IMG/VR virus record: IMGVR_UViG_3300009428_000112 | Location: 1 to 20,007 of that record | DNA from: a virus | Strand: one strand, 5' to 3' | Length of the DNA: 20,007 nucleotides | Shown here: one piece after another, positions 1 through 7,600 of the stretch | How the letters are laid out: every line of letters starts with the position of its first letter | How positions within the stretch are numbered: the first letter of the stretch is position 1 | Translations under genes and position numbers: made by a program | The notes under the pieces: generated by a model | Seen by the model: the letters and a program-made list of their open reading frames with translations, nothing else | The model's database searches: none | Told to the model about the DNA's origin: nothing

Positions 1-960
1 CCCTTGACAAACATCTACGGTCATGATATACTGGTGATCTTCGATTGTGTCTTCATAGACTAATAAGTCACCGCCTTCTAATCTTCTAATAGGTTCTTTA
101 GCACGTAAGTCAAGAAGTACTTGACCCTCAATAAGGGTGTTACCAGTACCAAAGAATGTATTACCAAACTCTTGGTCAAACTGTAACTGCGAAGTGTTTG
201 CAATAGTTTGTGCTTTCCACTTCTCATCTCTGCCAGGCACATCCCACCAATCCACACGGAATGGTTTATATTCATTAACCTTCTGTACTGCACCTTCCCA
301 TATCTTCTGGTAAGTGTTACCGATACCGTTTGCGGTACTTGTTATGATAACCTTTGTGTCCACACCAGATGAAATTACTGGGTATGTTGAAGTGTAGAAC
401 TCGGCCGCATTCTCTACGAATGCAAACTCGTCTAGGAACAATAGGTTAACCGACATACCACGAATAGAAGACCCAGACGTTGCTGCAGCAATGATTCGTG
501 AGTTGTTAGAGAATTCTATAGAACCTTTGTTGAGTGCCTTACATCCCGGCTGGAGGAAGAATGGGAGATTCTCTAACATCAATGTCACACGGGATAACAT
601 CTCACGTGCAGTCGCACCTTTGTTAGCAAGTATGGCAATAGTCTTCTCTGGGTGGAATAGAGAGTACCATAGGATATAACCTACAGACGATATAGATTTA
701 CCGGACTGTCGACAAGCAAGAACGATGGAGAATCGATTATCATTGAAGTGGTTAAACATCTCCTCTTGATAATCATATAACTTAAAAGGTACCAGACCTC
801 TATCTAGGTGCACGACCTTAACATACTTTTTACAAAAGTAAGCAGGGTTATTCATACACTTGCGATATTCGCGCAGTTGCTTTTTATCCCACTCCTCAGA
901 CACACCGTCGCGTTTGACCTGTGGGTTTCCGAGATAAGAATTTTTAGTAAAAGATGCCAT
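1..960 (-). CDS. gp17: Terminase large subunit (T4 gp17-like), C-terminus cut off by window edge
   Basis: This is the packaging motor ATPase and nuclease that pumps DNA into the prohead through the portal and cuts the concatemer. The first 320 residues are visible. Translation shows an adenine-binding Q motif (YDYQEEM, about residues 62-68), Walker A CRQSGKS (83-89), Walker B NLLFLDEF (172-179, with the D177/E178 pair), a coupling motif TSTANG (197-202), and the start of the nuclease domain TVDVCQG (314-320), whose D316 matches the first metal-binding aspartate of the RNase H-like fold. In T4 gp17 (610 aa) Walker A lies near residue 161, so the N-terminal extension here is about 75 residues shorter. 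ATG at 960 is the first possible start after an in-frame stop at 991-993. I see no good Shine-Dalgarno before it, so translation may be coupled to the 57-aa gene ending 17 nt upstream. The rest of the nuclease domain lies outside the window. Confidence 0.97.
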   Translation of the reverse strand, partial: MASFTKNSYLGNPQVKRDGVSEEWDKKQLREYRKCMNNPAYFCKKYVKVVHLDRGLVPFKLYDYQEEMFNHFNDNRFSIVLACRQSGKSISSVGYILWYSLFHPEKTIAILANKGATAREMLSRVTLMLENLPFFLQPGCKALNKGSIEFSNNSRIIAAATSGSSIRGMSVNLLFLDEFAFVENAAEFYTSTYPVISSGVDTKVIITSTANGIGNTYQKIWEGAVQKVNEYKPFRVDWWDVPGRDEKWKAQTIANTSQLQFDQEFGNTFFGTGNTLIEGQVLLDLRAKEPIRRLEGGDLLVYEDTIEDHQYIMTVDVCQG

Positions 961-977
961 AATATAAGTGTATCGTC

Positions 978-1151
978 TTATTCGACAATATCACATTCCT
1001 TTTTACCTTCCCTTCTAAATCGCTTGTTGTATCCTTTCTTGATATTAGCAGAAACTCCTGCCTTTGTCAAGTAACAATACCATTGCTTTGCATTAGTTAA
1101 AACATCAAACTCTGCGCCACTATTCATTTTAATCTTCGGATTCTTCTTCAT
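978..1151 (-). CDS. Small basic hypothetical protein, 57 aa, between oxygenase and gp17
   Basis: A 57-codon frame that I do not recognise. It begins MKKNPKIKMNSGAEFD and continues through a Trp/Tyr/Cys-containing stretch (KQWYCYL, about residues 23-29) into a strongly basic region (KKGYNKRFRREGKK, about 39-52), ending CDIVE. The evidence that it is real is its junction with the upstream gene: its ATG (1149-1151) overlaps the oxygenase stop codon as ATGA, a standard translational-coupling arrangement, and an AGG sits 10 nt before the ATG. It fills the gap to gp17 exactly, leaving only 17 nt. No membrane segment or signal peptide is visible. The many Lys/Arg residues would suit nucleic acid binding, but that is inference only. 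It is too short to be caught by a usual 60-aa ORF cutoff. Confidence 0.75.
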   Translation of the reverse strand: MKKNPKIKMNSGAEFDVLTNAKQWYCYLTKAGVSANIKKGYNKRFRREGKKECDIVE

Positions 1152-1702
1152 CGTATAAAGACCTGTATAGATTTTCTTATGGGAGCATCATGTCTTGTCG
1201 CTGTTACACCATGCAGTATCTTACCTCTCTGGAATACTGACATTCCTAGATCGGGTTTGATTGCAGTGGTTAATGTTGCACCGTCCATCCTACATACAAA
1301 GTAACCACCATAGTCGTCCTGCCAATCATCATTTAGGTATATAGACGCTGATGAACTATGACCACTATCTTTGTGCCAGTTGAGACCGAACTTACTTTCT
1401 CCTTCATAGTACATTATACTATAATCAGAAGGATTTTTACTAGTACCAAATAATTCTACACATTTATTTATTATAGGGTTGACAATCTCCCCATCGCATA
1501 GTACAATGAGCCTTGTGTAACCCTCTACATCCTTTATAAGATCTTCTGGCCAATCATCATTAACTACTCTTGGGAGGTTTTCTGAAGCTTCTTTTACATA
1601 ATCAAGTATCTTTTCATACACTTCTGTAGTAAATGTATTATCAGTTATTAGTAGTTCTTGATCTGCTCCTTTTCTATGTGCTACTATCTTCGTCATATTC
1701 AA
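1148..1702 (-). CDS. 2-oxoglutarate/Fe(II)-dependent oxygenase-like protein (prolyl-hydroxylase type)
   Basis: Numbering from the TTG start, the C-terminal half carries the cupin-type iron triad HxD...H (H110 and D112 in NWHKDSGH; H164 in KILHGVT) and the 2-oxoglutarate-binding Arg (R176 in PIRKSIQVF). The spacing and the intervening core (SIYLNDDW, GGYFVC) fit the prolyl 4-hydroxylase/AlkB-like oxygenase superfamily, which hydroxylates protein or nucleic-acid substrates using O2 and 2-oxoglutarate. At 184 aa it is a minimal single-domain enzyme. The substrate is unknown. Two starts are possible: TTG at 1702, with GAGG 6 nt upstream, or ATG at 1696, where the same GAGG is 12 nt away; spacing favours TTG. 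The gene overlaps the end of gene 16 by 29 nt and shares ATGA with the next gene, so it is co-translated inside the terminase operon. Such oxygenases are common in marine T4-like phages, but T4 itself has none between genes 16 and 17. Confidence 0.88.
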   Translation of the reverse strand: MNMTKIVAHRKGADQELLITDNTFTTEVYEKILDYVKEASENLPRVVNDDWPEDLIKDVEGYTRLIVLCDGEIVNPIINKCVELFGTSKNPSDYSIMYYEGESKFGLNWHKDSGHSSSASIYLNDDWQDDYGGYFVCRMDGATLTTAIKPDLGMSVFQRGKILHGVTATRHDAPIRKSIQVFIR

Positions 1703-2075
1703 TTATGTCCTCATCAGCCGCGCCCAATAGCATACGCTGGAGATCTGTCGTAGACCCCACAAATAGATTATTGTTTGTAGTACCCCCACTAGACGATTCG
1801 CTAGGAGCATCTTCTTTGGTAATTTCTTTCTGCTTTTTATTCAGATCCATTAACTTATCGTTAACGTCAGAGATACCTTTGATCATACCAGAAAGAACTT
1901 CGAACGCACGAGGGTGTTCTGACTCTCGCGCAACTTCAATCATCAACTCTAAAGACTCCCGACCCTTTTCGATTAGGTCGTAGTAAGTCTCTCTTGAATA
2001 TTCATAATCTGTAGTTATATTCTTAGCCTGCACATCATCGACCACGGCAGGGACATTGCTTGAATCACTCATCAT
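1674..2075 (-). CDS. gp16: Terminase small subunit (T4 gp16-like)
   Basis: The small terminase subunit forms a ring that binds DNA ends and stimulates the gp17 ATPase during packaging initiation. The 133-aa product (T4 gp16 is 164 aa) has the expected layout: a variable N-terminus, a central helical oligomerisation region (about 22-85) containing DYEYSRETYYDLIEKG, then SEHPRAFEVLSGMIKG and DVNDKLMDLNKKQKEIT, which parallel the T4 segment with NADSPRHMEVFATLMGQ as I recall it. A Ser/Gly/Asn-rich linker follows, then NLFVGSTTDLQRML (compare T4 ATVFMGSPTELMDE) and an acidic tail. Two ATGs in a row (2075 and 2072) are possible starts; an AGG 6 nt before the first, partly formed by the gp15 stop codon, favours 2075. 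It lies 7 nt after gp15 and overlaps the oxygenase gene by 29 nt. Confidence 0.92.
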   Translation of the reverse strand: MMSDSSNVPAVVDDVQAKNITTDYEYSRETYYDLIEKGRESLELMIEVARESEHPRAFEVLSGMIKGISDVNDKLMDLNKKQKEITKEDAPSESSSGGTTNNNLFVGSTTDLQRMLLGAADEDIIEYDEDSST

Positions 2076-2082
2076 GTATTAC

Positions 2083-2856
2083 CTAATTATTTGGCAAGAT
2101 TATATCAGTATTAAATCCATAGTCACCGTCTGGACTCACGTCTATAGGTGTTGGTGTAGTATTTATAGTTTCCAGAAGAGTGTCGCCTTCCGGAGTTGTG
2201 AGATTCAAATTGGTGTTTACTTCACGAATAATCGGAGAAGTGAGTTCAGGGCCATAGAAGTTAACTTTCATTTCAAAGTTCATAGTGTATATAATAGTAC
2301 GTCTCTGCTCTACAGGGCCTTCAAAATCATCTTGAAAGTCTAACCCACTTAATACTATTGGAACGTCTTCTTTGATATCTGGTTGATCAGCAAAAGGTTT
2401 TACTGTGAGAGTATATTGTGGTGCGAAATATGGAATTATTTGTTCAACAACCTGTAACGCGTCGTCTTGGGACTTAGCATATATGGAAAGAGAAAACGAA
2501 ATATTATATGGAACGCCAACATACATCTTACGTTGTGAGGCATTATCCGAAGATACTATACCACCGAAACCATTTACTTTAGGTAACTGGCGTACTGCAT
2601 CATATGCAATAGAAGTAATTTCAAAAGACATACGTGGAAGTTTTATAGCAACTCTACGTTCTGCTTCCTCTCCATTGCTCATCTCTTCTAGACGTTCTAT
2701 AAACGATCTCTTTGGAGCATATGATAAAGGAACCTTGACTTGAGACAATACCTTTCCTGCTGAGTCTGTTCTCAAAACGTGTAGATCATTAAATAGTGAA
2801 CCGAATACGGCAACACAAGTACGGACACGTTTGTGGTAGAAGTGACCTCCCATCAT
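2083..2856 (-). CDS. gp15: Tail sheath terminator / tail completion protein (T4 gp15-like)
   Basis: gp15 forms a hexameric ring at the head-proximal end of the tail that caps sheath and tube and joins the tail to the neck. The 257-aa product (T4: 272 aa) opens with MMGGHFYHKRVRTCVAVFGSLF, followed by VPLSYAPKRSFIERL and later SIYAKSQDDALQVVEQIIPYF (about 125-145), which matches the T4 motif FTRYEDDMFQIVEQILPYF as I recall it. The region RRTIIYTMNFEMKVNFYGP (about 185-203) corresponds to the T4 RRRIEWSLTFEVNGWMYPP strand pair. The C-terminal 50 residues are Thr/Pro/Asp-rich and probably flexible. The start codon shares one base with the gp14 stop (TAATG), implying translational coupling; a second ATG directly follows at 2853. 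A late-promoter word for the downstream genes lies within its 3' coding region (2160-2167). Confidence 0.93.
   Translation of the reverse strand: MMGGHFYHKRVRTCVAVFGSLFNDLHVLRTDSAGKVLSQVKVPLSYAPKRSFIERLEEMSNGEEAERRVAIKLPRMSFEITSIAYDAVRQLPKVNGFGGIVSSDNASQRKMYVGVPYNISFSLSIYAKSQDDALQVVEQIIPYFAPQYTLTVKPFADQPDIKEDVPIVLSGLDFQDDFEGPVEQRRTIIYTMNFEMKVNFYGPELTSPIIREVNTNLNLTTPEGDTLLETINTTPTPIDVSPDGDYGFNTDIILPNN
2160..2167 (-). promoter_or_regulatory. Late-promoter word TATAAATA inside gene 15
   Basis: The plus strand reads TATTTATA, so the minus strand carries an exact T4-type late promoter -10 element. It lies in the coding sequence for the ETINTTPT part of gp15, about 85 nt upstream of the gp16 start, and would allow separate late transcription of gp16, oxygenase, 57-aa gene and gp17. 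Being inside coding DNA it could be a chance match. Confidence 0.45.
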
Positions 2857-3731
2857 TATGATATATCTCCGAATGGATTGTTCTCAGAAAAGTCAACGAA
2901 ATCTGTAGCGAAATTATCGAACACTTTATTTTGAGAGAGTGGTTGAAGTTCGTTTATACCATCAGTTACAGATACCGGATTTAATGCTCCCCAATTACCC
3001 ATAACTGGGGTATCAGTTCCCCATACTCGAAGTTCACCATCGGTGGATCCTGTGTGCGCAATCTTGAGTAGACGAGTTTCAATATTAAAGTATGTTACTT
3101 CTCCTTCAATTCGATACGCTGTATAATCCTGATAAACATTCTCGCCCGGCGAGTAGTGCTGCTCATCACCAGAAGCTGCCATCGTTAGTTCATATTGAAA
3201 AGCATGTTCTTCTTCCACCTGATCGATCGAGTCGATACCAGTATCGAAGTCCTCATCGGAGAACTCAAAAAGTTCGCATTGCATACGAAATTGTGGTAGT
3301 TGAGATAATTGGTAGAATGGCGATTCAGTTTCTACTTTTTTAACTTCAAATAGTGATTGAGATAGAGGGAGGTATATAACATCACCTTCCCTAGGACGGA
3401 ATTGATTTTCCGAAAGACGATCCCCAATTAACTCGCGCCATCTACGCCGTGCTATTACGAATGTTGCTTGGTCTCTTAGTTCGATACCAAACTTAGTGAA
3501 CAAGTCTCCCTCACCGTCAAATGCATCGGTGTTCTCAATATACACTTCAACTTTATATGCGTCAGAAAACTGTGACTGAATACTATCTAGAAATATTTCT
3601 TCTCTATCAACAATTTCTCTTGGTAGATAATATATATCCTGCCCATAAAATTTTATTGATTCTATCAAAATATCTTCGTAGAGATTCTGTTCTGGTCTAT
3701 GCTTTTGAGTGATGTATGGATTAGTTGCCAT
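2856..3731 (-). CDS. gp14: Neck protein (T4 gp14-like)
   Basis: gp14 is one of the two neck or head-completion proteins that close the filled head and create the tail-docking surface. The 291-aa product (T4: 256 aa) shows, near the N-terminus, ILIESIKFYGQDIYYLPRE (about 21-39), parallel to T4 LVAESIQMRGVECYYVPRE as I recall it. It is followed by KVEVYIENTDAFDGEGDLF and FGIELRDQATFVIARRRW, and then by the hallmark REGDVIYLPLSQSLFEVK (about 114-131, compare T4 EGDLIYFPMDNSLFEI) and SPFYQLSQLPQF. The C-terminus ends NNPFGDIS, like the T4 SSPFDNDF ending. It begins 3 nt after the gp13 stop with a GGGG run 6 nt before the ATG, and it is joined to gp15 through TAATG. Confidence 0.93.
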   Translation of the reverse strand: MATNPYITQKHRPEQNLYEDILIESIKFYGQDIYYLPREIVDREEIFLDSIQSQFSDAYKVEVYIENTDAFDGEGDLFTKFGIELRDQATFVIARRRWRELIGDRLSENQFRPREGDVIYLPLSQSLFEVKKVETESPFYQLSQLPQFRMQCELFEFSDEDFDTGIDSIDQVEEEHAFQYELTMAASGDEQHYSPGENVYQDYTAYRIEGEVTYFNIETRLLKIAHTGSTDGELRVWGTDTPVMGNWGALNPVSVTDGINELQPLSQNKVFDNFATDFVDFSENNPFGDIS

Positions 3732-3734
3732 GTC

Positions 3735-4505
3735 TTACCCCACGAAGAAGATCGGGCCTTCATCTTCCTCATTGCGGAATCTTTCCATCATTTTCTCTAT
3801 ATCCTGTATAGCATCTTCGTAAATTTGACGTGCGTTGACGGTGACTCCGCCAGGTAATGTCATCCCATCAAACTTGATTAGGTTAGTACCCCATTGACGC
3901 TTTATAATTGCGGTAGCATATTCTTTTAAGAATCTATGATTCCATAGGGAATTGTATTCCGCAACGGTAGAATCTGGATTTCTAATGGCATAGACTTCGA
4001 ACAATACGTAATCATTTACTTTAAGGTTTGTTTTGGAAATATGTAGATTGATACGATTATACTGCCTATCAAATGTAATCTGAGGAATTCCGCCTAACTT
4101 CATATCTAACATAGAAAGGTTTTGTTGCATTTGTTCGTAATATGCAAGGTCACCCATAACACCAGAACTACTAGTAAAATCTGTAATAGTATGTGCCATA
4201 ACCTGCCATGCATCACTAAACCATCCTGAGTGTGCATTGTTAAAGGTCATCGGAACCATTCTAACGACTGCTGAGATGTCTAAGCTGTCCGCAAAGTCCA
4301 CTGACTGATTATCAATATCGGTCTGTGTTAATTGATGTTTTAGATAGTATCGCTTAGAACCGTCCGGATGAAACTCACGGAACCACTGTAACGCCTCATC
4401 GATACGGTCGTCTAGTTGTTCTTCGTCTATGTTGACTTCTACCACTGGATGCCCTAAGGCACGTAGGCAGTAATCTATTAGTTCTTCTCTATTTGTTGAG
4501 TACAT
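3735..4505 (-). CDS. gp13: Neck protein (T4 gp13-like)
   Basis: gp13 acts with gp14 in the neck, attaching after DNA packaging and before the tail joins. The 256-aa product (T4: 309 aa) starts with a helical segment ELIDYCLRALGHPVVEVNID followed by DDRIDEALQWFREFHPDG (about 32-49). This is the family pattern of an LGxPxxxVxxxxxQxxxxIxxALxxFxExHxDG region at the N-terminus. The middle holds GDLAYYEQMQQNLSMLDMK and the C-terminal part has a Trp/Arg-rich helix RQWGTNLIKFDGMTLPGG and an Asp/Glu-rich amphipathic helix (about 225-248). It is the first gene of its transcription unit: two late promoters lie 27-46 nt upstream of the ATG, preceded by a strong terminator. A weak GGA 8 nt before the ATG is the only visible ribosome-binding site. 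Confidence 0.92.
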   Translation of the reverse strand: MYSTNREELIDYCLRALGHPVVEVNIDEEQLDDRIDEALQWFREFHPDGSKRYYLKHQLTQTDIDNQSVDFADSLDISAVVRMVPMTFNNAHSGWFSDAWQVMAHTITDFTSSSGVMGDLAYYEQMQQNLSMLDMKLGGIPQITFDRQYNRINLHISKTNLKVNDYVLFEVYAIRNPDSTVAEYNSLWNHRFLKEYATAIIKRQWGTNLIKFDGMTLPGGVTVNARQIYEDAIQDIEKMMERFRNEEDEGPIFFVG

Positions 4506-4531
4506 GAATATAGTCCAATGTTGTTACATAC

Positions 4532-4539
4532 TATTTATA
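4532..4539 (-). promoter_or_regulatory. Late promoter (TATAAATA), proximal copy before gene 13
   Basis: An exact TATAAATA on the minus strand, the T4 late promoter consensus used by the gp55 sigma factor without a -35 element. A start site a few bases downstream would give a leader of about 20 nt before the gp13 ATG at 4505. Its position directly upstream of a late operon supports function. Confidence 0.8.
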
Positions 4540-4543
4540 CGTT

Positions 4544-4551
4544 TATTTATA
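4544..4551 (-). promoter_or_regulatory. Late promoter (TATAAATA), distal copy before gene 13
   Basis: A second exact TATAAATA, 12 bp upstream of the first. The tandem pair sits between the terminator of the adhesin unit and gene 13 and is unlikely to arise twice by chance in a 113-bp gap, though the local DNA is AT-rich. Confidence 0.75.
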
Positions 4552-4565
4552 TGAAAAAGAAATGT

Positions 4566-4597
4566 AAAAAAAAGGGGAAACCGAAGTCTCCCCTTTA
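4566..4597 (-). terminator. Intrinsic terminator with C(UUCG)G loop after the 2849-aa gene
   Basis: On the minus strand AAAGGGGAGAC (4596-4586) pairs with GTTTCCCCTTT (4581-4571) in an 11-bp stem with one G-U wobble, closed by a UUCG tetraloop in C(UUCG)G context. Five more Ts (4570-4566) continue the 3' T-run, making eight in all. This is the typical T4-type factor-independent terminator. It starts about 22 nt after the stop codon at 4619. Confidence 0.93.
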
Positions 4598-4618
4598 TAT
4601 CTTAGTTTTACTTTAAGA

Positions 4619-7600
4619 TTAGTTAACAATAGTACCGTTTACATCATAAACATCGATACGGTAGTGCGAAGGTGATTGACTACCTAATGAACCAGCATCT
4701 CCAGAAGAAGCAACGTGTAAGGTTGAAGCAACTTCTGTTTCGTCTATAGAGATAGTACCTGTTACAGGGTCATAAGCGATACATATCCCACCAATCAATA
4801 TTGACTTGGCCCCATCGATTCCGCCAGCAATTGCTTCGGACTTAGCAGTTGCAATACTTGCAGTAGTTGAAGTAGCATCCGCCTTAGTTGCAAGACTTGC
4901 AGTAACAGTAGATGCAAAGTTCGCATCATCTCCTAGAGCAGCAGCTAGTTCGTTAAGAGTATCTAACGAAGCAGGAGCAGCATCAATTACACTAGCAACC
5001 GCAGCTGAACCAACACCATCCGCATAAGATTGCGCGGCAGCTTGAGCAGCATCTGCTTTAGTCGTTGCATCAGCACTTGCAGTAGAGATCGCAGAAGCTT
5101 GAGCAGCATTTGACTTACTAGTCGCATCAGCACTTGCAGTAGAGATCGCAGAAGCTTGAGCAGCATCTACTTTAGTCGTTGCATCAGCACTTGCAGTAGA
5201 GATTGCGGCAGCTTGAGCAGCATCTGCTTTACTAGTTGCGTCAGTCCCAGCTGCAGCTTGCGCGGCATTTACTTTACTAGTTGCATCAGCAGCAGCAGTT
5301 ACTTCAGCGGCAGACTGTGCAGTGGAGATTGCACTTGTCGTACCTAAAGTATCAGTGTAACCAGAAAGATCTACACCAGCAACACCTGAATCAACATATG
5401 CTTTAGTTGCCGCATCTGTACCACTCGTTGGCGTTCCAAGATTAGAAATCTTGTTTCCGTCCATGTCAACATCAGCAGTCATCTGAATGTCAGTTGAACC
5501 TGAAGAGGTGCTAATACCAGAGACCTGATTTTGCAGTATAGCAATTGCTTGGTTGTTAATAGTTTCAGCAGAAGTCGCACGAGTTGTTTCGGCAGTTAAG
5601 TCAACTTGACTTGCCTTATCATCAAGAGCGGTAACATCTGCCTTAGTAGCAAGTGCGGCAGTAGTTGCAACGTCATCTGCCTTAGTACCAATTGAAGCAG
5701 TAACAGTTGATGCAAAGTTTGCGTCATCTCCAAGGGCAGCAGCCAACTCGTTAAGAGTATCTAGAGCAGCAGGAGCAGCATCTACAACATTAGCGACTTC
5801 AGTAGTAATTGCTGAGTTCATCTCTGTAGTAGTTGAGTATGGAGTCAAATCTGTAGAAGGAATTGCAGCGATAGCGGCAGTTCTAGCAGAAGTCTCAACA
5901 GCAATAGCAGCAGTCGTCTGTACAGTTGTTGAGTACGGAGTTAAGTCAGTTGCAGGAATTGCAGCAATAGCAGCAGTTCTAGCAGCAGTCTCAGCAGCAA
6001 TAGCAGCAGTCATACCTGAAGTATCAGTGTAACCAGAAAGATCTACACCAGCAACACCTGAATCAACATATGCCTTTGTAGCAAATACTGAATCGTCTAC
6101 AGTATACACTGGAGAAGTTGTTACACTAGCGTTCCAGAAATATGTTTTATTTGCCCAATAGTCTCCTACTACAAGAATACCACCAGAAAGATCTGATAAT
6201 TTAGGAGTCAACGGCCAATCGCCACTGTTCAGCTGAGGATTGTCAATAGATCCAATTAAAGTTGGAGTACTTAACATATTATAAAGATAAACTTTACCTG
6301 CTCTAGAATCACTAGAACCATCACCAGTATCGCCTCTTTCAGCACTTACAAATAATGTTCCGTTAGATATTTCAACACCTCTACCATAGGAAGAGTCTTC
6401 CGAAGAACCCATACCTCTTTGTGGATTTACTATAGAAGAAATGTAGGAACCATCTGTCGCGGAGTAAATATAAATTGCGCCAGAGTGGCCACTTGGAGTT
6501 TGACCTATAGAACCTTTAGTACTTGAAGCTCCAACAACATAATAGTTATCATCCGAAGTGGTAACCAAACCAAAAACACTAGTATCAGATGTGTTTGGGT
6601 TATCTAGAGTGTGTATTAAAGAACCATCATTTACGTTAAATACAAACACTTTACCACCAGAACCAAACTGATCACCATATGCAAAAGGTGCTCCCACGAG
6701 AACCTTATTTCCATGTGATGATACACCGTCCATCTTATCTAGTAAGTATCCAGCGCCAGAAAATTTAGTATAAACTGAAGGGTTTGGATTAGCTATCTTT
6801 AGAATCTGATCACTACTAATGTCATAAACATAAACTGCTCCATTTTCAGAATCCGCTGTATGATCAGAAACAATAACTTTGTCACCGTTAATCGCTACAG
6901 ACTTACCGAATTCTTTATCTGAACCAGAAAAATCAACTCTTGACTTTTCAGCAACTACTGAACCATCAGTTGTTGAATAAACAATAAGTTTTCCCTGACC
7001 AGCAAGAACATAATAATCATCGTTTAATGCTGAAGAAGCACCTAATTTAGCCCAATCTGAACCATTGTAAGGATTTGTGTCTGCAATGAAATAATCTTGA
7101 TTTACAGACAGATCTTTCCAATAAACTCCATATCCCCAAGATCCTTGATTCGACTGACCTTCATAAGTTGCAAAAATTCCTGTCCCATTAGTTTGTACCG
7201 TTGTAATAGTACCTCCTTGTGGCCCACTAGGAAGAGTTTGATATGCGCTATTTACATCCCAAGTCGTTTCGGTAACATTCGCGGAAGAAATTCCAGTTCC
7301 AAAGTCTTCTGGTTGTACCGCAGTATCAGCAAGAGCACCTTGAGCGGCAGTTGCCTTAGTTGCAAGAGCAGCAGTAGTTGCAGCATCATCCGCCTTAGTC
7401 GCAAGAGCAGTAGTAGTTGCAGCATCATCAGCCTTAGAGGCAAGACTAGTAGTAACAGTAGATGCGAAGTTTGCATCGTCACCTAATGCGGCAGCTAGTT
7501 CGTTCAACGTATCCAATGCGGCAGGAGCAGCGTCTACCGTAGCAGCAACTACTTGGTCTGCATAAGACTGAGCTTCTGACTTAGCAGTTGCAATAGAAGA

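Noticed and set aside
78-293. 71-codon minus-strand frame inside gp17
   Set aside because: It is out of frame with the clear gp17 reading frame that has all terminase motifs.
1465-1472. AATAAATA (7 of 8 matches to the late promoter) inside the oxygenase gene
   Set aside because: One mismatch, inside coding sequence, and AT-rich context; not better than chance.
5041-5268. CRISPR-like array from the regularly spaced repeats
   Set aside because: The repeats are contiguous coding units of 57 bp without unique spacers and stay in frame.
7252-7482. Minus-strand Leu-rich frames at 7252-7482, 9103-9306, 10582-10818 and 16650-16892
   Set aside because: These are the repeated linker or coiled-coil DNA read in a shifted frame; the near-identical LLLL proteins arise only because the DNA repeats.
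7097-7486. Plus-strand open frame of about 129 codons, and similar antisense frames at 9128-9416, 10683-10919, 14519-14821, 15704-15907, 16568-16933 and 17618-18037
   Set aside because: They lie opposite the repetitive Ala/Thr/Asp/Glu codons of the two giant genes, are Ser/Ala/Arg low-complexity translations and lack ribosome-binding sites; they are shadows.
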